A DNA stretch of 64,000 nt from Tetragonia tetragonoides (lineage: Eukaryota > Streptophyta > Magnoliopsida > Caryophyllales > Aizoaceae): assembly GCA_038025085.1 (NCBI GenBank), contig CM076141.1, positions 23,374,501-23,438,500 on the forward strand. The letters run 5' to 3'. Position 1 is the stretch's first letter. Each line of letters starts with the position of its first letter. The notes under the pieces were generated by a model, which saw only the letters and a program-made list of their open reading frames with translations, made no database searches and was not told the DNA's origin. This document shows positions 27,801 through 38,429 of this stretch, piece after piece. A program made the translations under genes and the position numbers.

Positions 27801-28924
27801 AATGTATTTACGCGTTTTAAAAGCTCATACGAGTAGGGTGAAAGAGATTTGAGTTCTTTTGTGTTGTATATTAAGAGAAAGCATCCAAATACTTTGTTTG
27901 CATTCATTTGAGTGTGAAACTATACCTAGGATGTTTACAGTTACAAACAAGCTTCAACTCAAGCTTTTGAATGCATTTACGCGTTTTAAAAGCTCATACG
28001 AGTAGGGTGAAAGAGATTTGAGCTCTTTTGTGTTGTATATTAAGAGAAAGCATCCAAATACTTTGTTTGCATTCATTTGAGTGTGAAACTACACCGAGGA
28101 TGTTTACAGTTACAAAAAAGCTTCAACTCAAGCATTTGAATGCATTTACGCGTTTTAAAAGCTGATACGAGTAGGGTGAAAGAGATTTGAGTTCTTTTGT
28201 GTTGTATATTAAGAGAAAGCATCCAAATACTTTGTTTGCATTCATTTGAGTGTGAAACTACACCTAGGATGTTTACAGTTACAAACAAGCTTCAAGTCAT
28301 GCTTTTGAATTCATTTACGCGTTTTAAAAGCTCATACGAGTAGGGTGAAAGAGATTTGATTTCTTTTGTGTTGTATATTAAGAGAAAGCACCCAAATATT
28401 TTGTTTGCATTCTTTTGAGTATGAAACTACACCAAGAATGTGTTAAATTACAAACAAGCTTCAACTCAAGCTTTTGAATGCATTTACGCGTTTTAAAAGC
28501 TCATACGAGTAGGGTGAAAGAGATTTGAGTTCTTTTGTGTTGTATATTAAGAGAAAGCATCCAAATGCTTTGTTTGCATTCATTTGAGTGTGAAACTACA
28601 CCTAGGATGTTTACAAGTACAAACAAGCTTCAACTCAAGCTTTTGAATGAATTTACGCGTTTTAACAGCTCTTACGACTAGGGTGATAGAAATTGAGTTC
28701 TTTTGTGTTGTATATTAAGAGAAAATATCCAAATACTTTGTTTGCATTCATTTGAGTGTGAAATAACACCAGGGTTGTTTAGAAGTACAAACAAGCTTCA
28801 ACTCAAACTTTTGAATGCATTTACGCGTTTTAAAAGCTCATACAAGGAGGGTGAAAGAGATTTGAGCTCTTTTGTGTTGTATATTAAGAGAAAGCATCCA
28901 AATACTTTGTTTCCATTCATTTGA
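24864..28924 (+). repeat. higher-order repeat pair at 3209-bp offset
   Basis: The GCTGATACGAG variant (24952 and 28161) and the AACACCAGGGTTG/ACAAGGAGGG monomer (25494 and 28703) recur 3209 bp apart. A third AACACCAGGGTTG/ACAAGGAGGG monomer at 27014 breaks the simple pattern, so local 8-10-monomer duplications overlie this HOR. Confidence 0.7.
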
Positions 28925-31900
28925 GTGCGAAACTACACCGAGCATGTTTACAGTTACAAACAAGCTTCAACTCAAGCTTTTGAATGCATTTACGCGTTTT
29001 AAAAGCTCATACGAGTAGGGTGAAAGAGATTTGATTTCTTTTGTGTTGTATATTAAGAGAAAGCACCCAAATGTTTTGTTTGCATTCTTTTGAGTATGAA
29101 ACTACACCAAGAATGTGTTAAATTACAAACAAGCTTCAACTCAAGCTTTTGAATGCATTTACGCGTTTTAAAAGCTCATACGAGTAGGGTGAAAGAGATT
29201 TGAGCTCTTTTGTGTTGTATATTAAGAGAAAGCATCCAAATACTTTGTTTGCATTCATTTGAGTGTGAAACTACACCGAGGATGTTTACAGTTACAAACA
29301 AGCTTCAACTCAAGCATTTGAATGCATTTACGCGTTTTAAAAGCTCATACGAGTAGGGTGAAAGAGATTTGAGTTCTTTTGTGTTGTATATTAAGAGAAA
29401 GCATCCAAATACATTGTTTGCATTCATTTGAGTGTGAAACTATACCTAGGATGTTTACAGTTACAAACAAGCTTCAACTCAAGCTTTTGAATGCATTTAC
29501 GCGTTTTAAAAGCTCATACGAGTAGGGTGAAAGAGATTTGAGTTCTTTTGTGTTGTATATTAAGAGAAAGCATCCAAATACTTTGTTTGCATTCATTTGA
29601 GTGTGAAACTACACCGAGGATGTTTACAGTTACAAACAAGCTTCAACTCAAGCATTTGAATGCATTTACGCGTTTTAAAAGCTCATACGAGTAGGGTGAA
29701 AGAGATTTGAGTTCATTTGTGTTGTATATTAAGAGAAAGCATCCAAATACTTTGTTTGCATTCATTTGAGTGTGAAACTACACCTAGGATGTTTACAGTT
29801 ACAAACAAGCTTCAACTCATGCTTTTCAATTCATTTACGCGTTTTAAAAGCTCATACGAGTAGGGTGAAAGAGATTTGATTTCTTTTCTGTTGTATAGTA
29901 AGAGAAAGCACCCAAATGTTTTGTTTGCGTTCTTTTGAGTATGAAACTACACCAAGAATGTGTTAAATTACAAACAAGCTTCAACTCAAGCTTTTGAATG
30001 CATTTACGCGTTTTAAAAGCTCATACGAGTAGGGTGAAAGAGATTTGATTTCTTTTGTGTTGTATATTAAGAAAAAGCATCCAAATACTTTGTTTGCGTT
30101 CATTTGAGTGTGAAACTACACCGAGCATGTTTAGAGTTACAAACAAGCTTCAACTCAAGCTTTGAATGCATTTACGCGTTTTAAAAGCTCATACGTGTAG
30201 GGTGAAAGAGATTTGAGTTCTCTTGTGTTGTATATTAAGAGAAAGCATCCAAATACTTTGTTTCCATTCATTTAAGTGTGAAACTACACCTAGGATGTTT
30301 ACAAGTACAAACAAGCTTCAACTCAAGCTTTTGAATGTATTTACGCGTTTTAAAAGCTCATACGAGTAGGGTGAAAGAGATTTGAGTTCTTTTGTGTTGT
30401 ATAGTAAGAGAAAGCATCCAACTACGTTGTTTGCATTCATTTGAGTGTGAAACTACACCTAGGATATTTACAAGTACAAACAAGCTTCAACTCAAGCTTT
30501 TGAATGTATTTACGCGTTTTAAAAGCTCATACGAGTAGGGTGAAAGAGATTTGAGTTCTTTTGTGTTGTATAGTAAGAGAAAGCATCCAAATACTTTGTT
30601 TGCATTCATTTGAGTGTGAAACTACACCTAGGATGTTAACAAGTACAAACAAGCTTCAACTCAAGCTTTTGAATGTATTTACGCGTTTTAAAAGCTCATA
30701 CGAGTAGGGTGAAAGAGATTTGAGTTCTTTTGTGTTGTATATTAAGAGAAAGGATCCAAATACTTTTTTTTTCATTCATTTGAGTGTGAAACTATACCTA
30801 GGATGTTTACAAGTACAAACAAGCTTCAACTCAAGCTTTTGAATGAATTTACGTGTTTTAACAGCTCTTACGACTAGGGTGATAGAAATTGAGTTCTTTT
30901 GTGTTGTATATTAAGAGAAAATATACAAATACTTTGTTTGCATTCATTTGAGTGTGAAATAACACCAGGGTTGTTTAGAAGTACAAACAAGGTTCAACTC
31001 AAGCTTTTGAATGCATTTACGCGTTTTAAAAGCTCATACGAGTAGGGTGAAAGAGATTTGATTTCTTTTGTGTTGTATATTAAGAGAAAGCATCCAAATA
31101 CTTTGTTTGCATTCATTTGAGTGTGAAAGTACACCTAGGATGTTTACAGTTACAAACAAGCTTCAACTCAAGCTTTTGAATGCATTTACGCGTTTTAAAA
31201 GCTCATTCGAGTAGGGTGAAAGAGATTTGATTTCTTTTGTGTTGTATATTAAGAGAAAGCACCCAAATATTTTGTTTGCATTCTTTTGAGTATGAAACTA
31301 CACCAAGAATGTGTTAAATTACAAACAAGCTTCAACTCAAGCTTTTGAATGCATTTACGCGTTTTAAAAGCTCATACGAGTAGGGTGAAAGAGATTTGAG
31401 CTCTTTTGTGTTGTATATTAAGAGAAAGCATCCAAATACTTTGTTTGCATTCATTTGAGTGTGAAACTACACCGAGGATGTTTACAGTTACAAACAAGCT
31501 TCAACTCAAGCATTTGAATGCATTTACGCGTTTTAAAAGCTGATACGTGTAGGGTGAAAGAGATTTGAGTTCTTTTGTGTTGTATATTAAGAGAAAGCAT
31601 CCAAATACTTTGTTTGCATTCATTTGAGTGTGAAACTACACCTAGGATGTTTATAGTTACAAACAAGCTTCAACTCATGCTTTTCAATTCATTTACGCGT
31701 TTTAAAAGTTCATACGAGTAGGGTGAAAGAGATATGATTTCTTTTCTGTTGTATAGTAAGAGAAAGCACCCAAATGTTTTGTTTGCATTCTTTTGAGTAT
31801 GAAACTACACCAAGAATGTGTTAAATTACAAACAAGCTTCAACTCAAGCTTTTGAATGCATTTACGCGTTTTAAAAGCTCATACGAGTAGGGTGAAAGAG

Positions 31901-32417
31901 ATTTGAGTTCGTTTGTGTTGTATATTAAGAGAAAGCATCCAAATACTTTGTTTGCATTCATTTGAGTGTGAAACTACACCGAGCATGTTAACAGTTACAA
32001 ACAAGCTTCAACTCAAGCTTTTGAATGCATTTACGGGTTTTAAAAGCTCATACGAGTAGGGAGAAAGAGATTTGATTTCTTTTGTGTTGTATATTAAGAC
32101 AAAGCACCCAAATGTTTTGTTTGCATTCTTTTGAGTACGAAACTACACCAAGAATGTGTTAAATTACAAACAAGCTTCAACTCAAGCTTTTGAATGCATT
32201 TACGCGTTTTAAAAGCTCATACGAGTAGGGTGAAAGAGATTTGAGCTCTTTTGTGTTGTATATTAAGAGAAAGCATCCAAATACTTTGTTTGCATTCATT
32301 TGAGTGTGAAACTACACCGAGGATGTTTACAGTTACAAACAAGCTTCAACTCAAGCATTTGAATGCATTTACGCGTTTTAAAAGCTGATACGAGTAGGGT
32401 GAAAGAGATTTGAGTTC

Positions 32418-35400
32418 TTTTGTGTTGTATATTAAGAGAAAGCATCCAAATACTTTGTTTGCATTCATTTGAGTGTGAAACTACACCTAGGATGTTTACA
32501 GTTACAAACAAGCTTCAACTCATGCTTTTCAATTCATTTACGCGTTTTAAAAGCTCATACGAGTAGGGTGAAAGAGATATGATTTCTTTTCTGTTGTATA
32601 GTAAGAGAAAGCACCCAAATGTTTTGTTTGCATTCTTTTGAGTATGAAACTACACCAAGAATGTGTTAAATTACAAACAAGCTTCAACTCAAGCTTTTGA
32701 ATGCATTTACGCGTTTTAAAAGCTCATACGAGTAGGGTGAAAGAGATTTGATTTCTTTTGTGTTGTATATTAAGAAAAAGCATCCAAATACTTTGTTTGC
32801 ATTCATTTGAGTGTGAAACTACACCGAGCATGTTTAGAGTTACAAACAAGCTTCAACTCAAGCTTTTGAATGCATTTACGCGTTTTAAAAGCTCATACGA
32901 GTAGGGTGAAAGAGATTTGATTTCTTTTGTGTTGTATATTAAGAGAAAGCATCCAAATACTTTGTTTGCATTCATTTGAGTGTGAAACTACACCTAGGAT
33001 GTTTACAAGTACAAACAAGCTTCAACTCAAGCTTTTGAATGTATTTACGCGTTTTAAAAGCTCATACGAGTAGGGTGAAAGAGATTTGAGTTCTTTTGTG
33101 TTGTATAGTAAGAGAAAGCATCGAAATGCTTTGTTTGCATTCAATTGAGTGTGAAACTATACCTAGGATGTTTACAAGTACAAACAAGCTTCAACTCAAG
33201 CTTTTGAATGAATTTACGCGTTTTAACAGCTCTTATGACTAGGGTGATAGAAATTGAGTTCTTTTGTGTTGTATATTAAGAGAAAATATCCAAATACTTT
33301 GTTTGCATTCATTTGAGTGTCAAATAACACCAGGGTTGTTTAATGGTACAAACAAGCTTCAACTCAAGCTTTTGAATGCATTTACGCGTTTTAAAAGCTC
33401 ATACGAGTAGGGTGAAAGAGATTTGATTTCTTTTGTGTTGTATATTAAGAGAAAGCATCAAAATACTTTGTTTGCATTCATTTGAGTGTGAAACTACACC
33501 GAGCATGTTTACAGTTACAAACAAGCTTCAACTCAAGCTTTTGAATGCATTTACGCGTTTTAAAAGCTCACACGAGTAGGGTGAAAGATATTTGAGTTCT
33601 TTTGTGTTGTATAATAAGAGAAAGCATCCAAATACTTTGTTTGCATTCATTTGAGTGTGAAACTATACCTAGGATGTTTACAGTTACAAACAAGCTTCAA
33701 CTAAAGCTTTTGAATGCATTTACGCGTTTTAAAAGCTCATACGAGTAGGGTGAAAGAGATTTGAGCTCTTTTGTGTTGTATATTAAGAGAAAGCATCCAA
33801 ATACTTTGTTTGCATTCATTTGAGTGTGAACTACACCGAGGATGTTTACAGTTACAAACAAGCTTCAACTTAAGCATTTGAATGCATTTACGCGTTTTAA
33901 AAGCTCATATGAGTAGGGTGAAAGAGATTTGAGTTCTTTTGTGTTGTATATTAAAAGAAAGCATCCAAATACTTTGTTTGCATTCATTTGAGCGTGAAAC
34001 TACACCGAGCATGTTTAGAGTTACAAACAAGCTTCAACTCAAGCTTTTGAATGCATTTACGCGTTTTAAAAGCTCATACGAGTAGGGTGAAAGAGATTGA
34101 GTTCTTTTGTGTTGTATATTAAGAGAAAGCATCCAAATACTTTGTTTGCATTCATTTGATTGTGAAATAACACCAGGGTTGTTTACAAGTACAAACAAGC
34201 TTCAACTCAAGCTTTTGAATGCATTTACGCGTTTTAAAAGCTCATACGAGTAGGGTGAAAGAGATTTGATTTCTTTTGTGTTGTATATTAAGAGAAAGCA
34301 TCCAAATACTTTGTTTGCATTCATTTGAGTGTGAAAGTACACCTAGGATGTTTACAGTTACAAACAAGCTTCAACTCAAGCTTTTGAATGCATTTACGTG
34401 TTTTAAAAGCTCATACGAGTAGGGTGAAAGACATTTGATTTCTTTTGTGTTGTATATTAAGAGAAAGCACCCAAATGTTTTGTTTGCATTCTTTTGAGTA
34501 TGAAACTACACCAAGAATGTGTTAAATTACAAACAAGCTTCAACTCAAGCTTTTGAATGCATTTACGCGTTTTAAAAGCTCATACGAGTAGGGTGAAAGA
34601 GATTTGAGTTCGTTTGTGTTGTATATTAAGAGAAAGCATCCAAATACTTTGTTTGCATTCATTTGAGTGTGAAACTACACCGAGCATGTTTACAGTTACA
34701 AACAAGCTTCAACTCAAGCTTTTGAATGCATTTACGGGTTTTAAAAGCTCATACGAGTAGGGAGAAAGAGATTTGATTTCTTTTGTGTTGTATATTAAGA
34801 GAAAGCACCCAAATGTTTTGTTTGCATTCTTTTGAGTATGAAACTACACCAAGAATGTGTTAAATTACAAACAAGCTTCAACTCAAGCTTTTGAATGCAT
34901 TTACGCGTTTTAAAAGCTCATACGAGTAGGGTGAAAGAGATTTGAGCTCTTTTGTGTTGTATATTAAGAGAAAGCATCCAAATACTTTGTTTGCATTCAT
35001 TTGAGTGTGAAACTACACCGAGGATATTTACAGTTACAAACAAGCTTCAACTCAAGCATTTGAATGCATTTACGCGTTTTAAAAGCTGATACGAGTAGGG
35101 TGAAAGAGATTTGAGTTCTTTTGTGTTGTATATTAAGAGAAAGCATCCAAATACTTTGTTTGCATTCATTTGAGTGTGAAACTACACCTAGGATGTTTAC
35201 AGTTACAAACAAGCTTCAACTCATGCTTTTCAATTCATTTACGCGTTTTAAAAGCTCATACGAGTAGGGTGAAAGAGATATGATTTCTTTTCTGTTGTAT
35301 AGTAAGAGAAAGCACCCAAATGTTTTGTTTGCATTCTTTTGAGTATGAAACTACACCAAGAATGTGTTAAATTACAAACAAGCTTCAACTCAAGCTTTTG

Positions 35401-35978
35401 AATGCATTTACGCGTTTTAAAAGCTCGTACGAGTAGGGTGAAAGAGATTTGATTTCTTTTGTGTTGTATATTAAGAAAAAGCATCCAAATACTTTGTTTG
35501 CATTCATTTGAGTGTGAAACTACACCGAGCATGTTTAGAGTTACAAACAAGCTTCAACTCAAGCTTTTGAATGCATTTACGCGTTTTAAAAGCTCATACG
35601 AGTAGGGTGAAAGAGATTTGATTTCTTTTGTGTTGTATATTAAGAGAAAGCATCCAAATACTTTGTTTGCATTCATTTGAGTGTGAAACTACACCTAGGA
35701 TGTTTACAAGTACAAACAAGCTTCAACTCAAGCTTTTGAATGTATTTACGCGTTTTAAAAGCTCATGCGAGTAGGGTGAAAGAGATTTGAGTTCTTTTGT
35801 GTTGTATAGTAAGAGAAAGCATCGAAATGCTTTGTTTGCATTCAATTGAGTGTGAAACTATACCTAGGATGTTTACAAGTACAAACAAGCTTCAACTCAA
35901 GCTTTTGAATGAATTTACGCGTTTTAACAGCTCTTATGACTAGGGTGATAGAAATTGAGTTCTTTTGTGTTGTATATT
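32418..35978 (+). repeat. higher-order repeat at 2701-bp offset next to E1
   Basis: The monomer series from 32418 restarts at 35119, an offset of 2701 bp or 16 monomers. It includes the GCTGATACGAG, CAATTCATTTACG and TATGATTTCTTTTCTG variants. The second copy is cut after 860 bp by insertion of E1. The first copy shows what should have followed the insertion point: AAGAGAAAATATCC and the CAAATAACACCAGGG monomer. Confidence 0.8.
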
Positions 35979-36434
35979 TGATGCAGGAGCAAGTACGTTA
36001 AAGGACAAGCAAGAAGACGACGAATCAAGAACGTCCAAGAACCCAGTTCTTGAAACGTTAATGCTTGATCTTGAGCTGCTCATTGCCAAGAGTATAATGC
36101 CACGTGAGGTAAAGTGTGAGGTAACTATGTTAGAGTGGCAAGAAGATGACTAGAAGCTGAAAAGAAGAAGCCTTGGGCGCCAAGGAAACTGTTCCAGCGG
36201 TTTTGAGCCTTGGGCACTAGGTAATCAGTTGTTCAGTTCTATTTCGTTTAGTATTCCCTTTATTAGTTAGAATATGTTTAGGAGAGTAATAATCTGATTG
36301 TTATTAGTATTAGAAGTCCATTAGGTATTAGGAAAGATGTTAGTTAGTCCGTTTTACAATTGTAGTCAGTTTTGTAGTTAGTTTCCTATTCGGACTAGGA
36401 TTAGGATTCCGAATAGCTTTACATTTTCTTTGTC

Positions 36435-36443
36435 TATAAATAG
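36435..36443 (+). promoter_or_regulatory. TATA box of E1 5' LTR
   Basis: TATAAATAG sits 456 bp into the LTR. Initiation would be expected about 30 bp downstream, near 36465, placing the rest of the LTR in R-U5. E2 has the identical motif in its 5' LTR. Confidence 0.75.
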
Positions 36444-36517
36444 GGGAGAGCTTTGCTATTGTAAACTCGTGCTTTGATGATTAATTATTGAATACGTGAG
36501 TATTTACCCCTCAAACT

Positions 36518-36573
36518 GAGTGATTCAGGTTGAAACCCTTACGAGTGATTCGTGAGTTGTTCTTGAGTGATTC
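36518..36573 (+). promoter_or_regulatory. three GAGTGATTC repeats in the R-U5 leader of E1
   Basis: GAGTGATTC occurs at 36518, 36543 and 36565. The first two sit in different 4-bp complementary arms (CTGA/TCAG and ACGA/TCGT) around the same loop GTGAT. This suggests small hairpins in the 5' leader of the genomic RNA. The three copies are conserved in E2 at 55749-55804. A role in packaging or dimerisation is a guess. Confidence 0.45.
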
Positions 36574-36643
36574 TTGAACAAGATCCCTTTGTGTGATACT
36601 ATCAAAGGTTAATTTCCGTTTTGTTACTTATTTCACATCAACT

Positions 36644-36655
36644 TGGTATCAGAGC
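36644..36655 (+). other. E1 primer-binding site (initiator tRNA-Met type)
   Basis: TGGTATCAGAGC lies 3 bp after the LTR. It matches the PBS common in plant LTR retrotransposons that prime minus-strand synthesis with the 3' end of initiator tRNA-Met. Confidence 0.92.
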
Positions 36656-36803
36656 TAAAGGTTTGAGCTTTCTTAAGTTTAAACAACACGGTCCTGAGCA
36701 TAAACACGACACCATAGCGAGCTTTAGAGAAAGATTCTTGCAAGATCCGCCCTTTGTTCACGAAGACAGCCAAGAAACCCCCAAGAAACCAACAACCGAA
36801 GCT

Positions 36804-38429
36804 ATGGGTGAGCCCAGCGAACTAGCAAAGTTGTTAACAGCCATGGAGGATCTTAGGACCTCTTTCAAATCTCAAGAAGAGCGGATGGCTGCTATGGAAA
36901 GAAGAAACCAAGAAGATAGGGAGAACATGGAGACAAGGATGCGCAGAATTCATTGGAGAAACCACAACCGTGACCCCGACTTCGATGAGGAGTTTGAAGA
37001 CACAAGTGGGACTAGAACCAATGACGCTCCTAAACCACGACATCCCTATGATGATGACAGGAACTTGAAGGTCGAACTCCCTGAATATGACGGTTCCTAC
37101 GACCCAGAGGCCTTTCTTGATTGGCTTAGAACTATGGAGAGAGTCTTTGAATACAAGGAGTATGATGAGCGGCGAAGATGCAAGTTAGCCACGCTTAAAC
37201 TCACCAAGCATGCTTCTTTATGGTATGAAAACCTAAAGGCTCGACGCAAGAAGGAAGAGAAAGCAAAGATTGAGACTTGGGACAAACTCAAGAAATATTT
37301 AAAGAAACGATTTTTGCCTAAAGAATTTGAGCAAGAACAGTTTTTGAAACTCACATCCTTAAGCCAAGAAACCTCAAGTGTACAAGACTACCTCCAGAAG
37401 TTTGAACATATGCACATGATGTGTGATCTTGAGGAGAAGGAGGAGTTAAAGATCGCGCGGTTCATCAAAGGTCTAAACCCAACTCTAAGGCGCAAGGTAG
37501 AGCTTGTTCCTTACGTAACCTTTGAGGACGTCTGCAAAATTGCTCTCAAGATTGAGAAGCAAGAGAAGGAGCAAAAACCGGTTGCCCGAGATGTGATTAA
37601 AGGCTATACAAATTTTCGGAACCAATACAATGCAAGAGAGAATGCAACATTCTCCAAGAGCGCAAGTGTCCCTAGCAAACCCGTAACTCAAGACAAAGGC
37701 AAAGCCGTGGCTACTAAGGACAAGAACCAACTGCGTTGTTTCAAGTGTCAAGGATATGGACACTATGCCTATGAGTGCGGCTCGAAGAAAGCGCTCACCA
37801 TCGCTGAGCTAGAAGAGATGGAGCCCTCGTTTGTTATGCCCATAACCGAGGATAGTGATGAAGATATTGGAGAGCCATTCATTGAAGATTATGGTATACC
37901 CGAGGTTGGAGAGACCCTAATCCTTACGAAATTGCTACATACGACTGTGGCCGTTGATGAGTCCGACCAAAGGGAGCAAATATTCCATTCTCGCTGCAAG
38001 GTTAGAGGTAAAGTTTGCAATTTGATTATTGACTCTGGGAGTTGTACTAATGTTGCCTCTAAAGAGATGGTTGATAAGCTTGATTTGCCTACTAAAAGTC
38101 ATCCTAAACCCTATACTGTGCAATGGTTGAATGATGGGGGAGGGTTAAAAGTGACTAAACAAGCTAGAGTTTGCTTTACTTTAGGGTGTTATAAAGACGA
38201 TCTATGGTGTGATGTACTGCCTATGGGTGTTTGTCATATATTGTTAGGTCGTCCTTGGCAATTTGATAGGAAAGTTAGTCATGATGGTGTAAACAATATC
38301 TATACTGTTGAGCATAACCAGAAACGAATCAAATTGTTACCCTTGACTGCCACTGAAGTTAAAGAAGCAAAGGCTAGTAAAAAGGCGAGTCGTGTAATGG
38401 TCATAGGAGAGACAGAGATGGAAAAATAG
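36804..38429 (+). CDS. gag-pro: E1 Gag-protease polyprotein (first part of gag-pol)
   Basis: 541 codons from the first in-frame ATG. The open frame extends upstream to a TTG inside the LTR, but that region holds no ATG. Residues 1-50 form a charged, probably coiled-coil segment. Residues about 88-255 match the retrotransposon Gag capsid family (LPEYDG...FLDWL; ASLWYENL; KRFLP). A CCHC zinc knuckle, CFKCQGYGHYAYEC, at 312-325 is the nucleocapsid. An aspartic protease follows, with LIIDSG at 407-412 (catalytic D410) and HILLGRPW at 478-485. Gag assembles the cytoplasmic particle, and protease cleaves the polyprotein. The frame stops at UAG 38427-38429 and continues open immediately after it in the same frame. 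This suggests either a point mutation in one long gag-pol frame or a programmed readthrough site. Confidence 0.93.
   Translation: MGEPSELAKLLTAMEDLRTSFKSQEERMAAMERRNQEDRENMETRMRRIHWRNHNRDPDFDEEFEDTSGTRTNDAPKPRHPYDDDRNLKVELPEYDGSYDPEAFLDWLRTMERVFEYKEYDERRRCKLATLKLTKHASLWYENLKARRKKEEKAKIETWDKLKKYLKKRFLPKEFEQEQFLKLTSLSQETSSVQDYLQKFEHMHMMCDLEEKEELKIARFIKGLNPTLRRKVELVPYVTFEDVCKIALKIEKQEKEQKPVARDVIKGYTNFRNQYNARENATFSKSASVPSKPVTQDKGKAVATKDKNQLRCFKCQGYGHYAYECGSKKALTIAELEEMEPSFVMPITEDSDEDIGEPFIEDYGIPEVGETLILTKLLHTTVAVDESDQREQIFHSRCKVRGKVCNLIIDSGSCTNVASKEMVDKLDLPTKSHPKPYTVQWLNDGGGLKVTKQARVCFTLGCYKDDLWCDVLPMGVCHILLGRPWQFDRKVSHDGVNNIYTVEHNQKRIKLLPLTATEVKEAKASKKASRVMVIGETEMEK
38427..38429 (+). other. in-frame UAG between protease and reverse transcriptase
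   Basis: A single amber codon (context GAAAAA TAG GTGGCT) separates two long frames that are otherwise in register. Ty3/gypsy relatives usually read through here without a stop. The first ATG after it is at 38445. One base change could have created it. Readthrough cannot be excluded, although the context is not the well-known CAA-TAG-CAA type. Confidence 0.9.

Larger units (their letters stand above)
1..35978 (+). repeat. 169-bp satellite array, left block (about 213 monomers)
   Basis: Head-to-tail copies of a 169-bp monomer fill this stretch with no other sequence. In the phase used here a monomer begins TTTTGTGTTGTATATTAAGA and ends GAAAGAGATTTGAGTTC. Internal landmarks are two HindIII sites (AAGCTT) 14 bp apart, a TTACGCGTTTTAAAAG block, and a short dyad GTTTACAGTTACAAAC. 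Variants such as CACCCAAATGTTTTG, AACACCAGGGTTG, CATTTGAATGCAT and CCGAGCATG recur in a fixed order, giving higher-order repeats of mostly 16-19 monomers. Many monomers carry short open frames of 70-100 codons, all starting at TTG. They shift frame each monomer because 169 is not a multiple of 3, so they are not genes. The size, homogeneity and HOR structure suggest centromeric or pericentromeric satellite. Centromere identity is inference. Confidence 0.97.
35979..36640 (+). repeat. E1 5' LTR, complete (662 bp)
   Basis: It begins TGATGCAGGAGC and ends TTTCACATCA, giving the canonical TG...CA ends with a 5-bp inverted repeat TGATG/CATCA. The PBS follows 3 bp later. U3 contains a CACGTG (G-box-like) hexamer at 36101-36106, and a TATA box lies at 36435. 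The segment around 36104-36124 carries a 12-bp tandem duplication absent from the 3' LTR copy. From about 36200 onward the sequence is nearly identical to the LTR of E2. Confidence 0.93.

Noticed and set aside
35248..35550. A 100-codon minus-strand frame in the satellite
   Set aside because: It is two successive monomers read through after a chance loss of a stop. Its sequence is the same satellite translation seen elsewhere.
36644..36655. Part of a tRNA gene
   Set aside because: Only the 12-base primer-binding complement is present, placed 3 bp after the LTR. There is no tRNA cloverleaf around it.
37097..37763. Antisense open frames within E1 gag and pol, and plus-strand frames within E2 (54968-55488)
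   Set aside because: They are shadows of the coding strand. The same antisense frames appear in both elements only because gag is conserved there.
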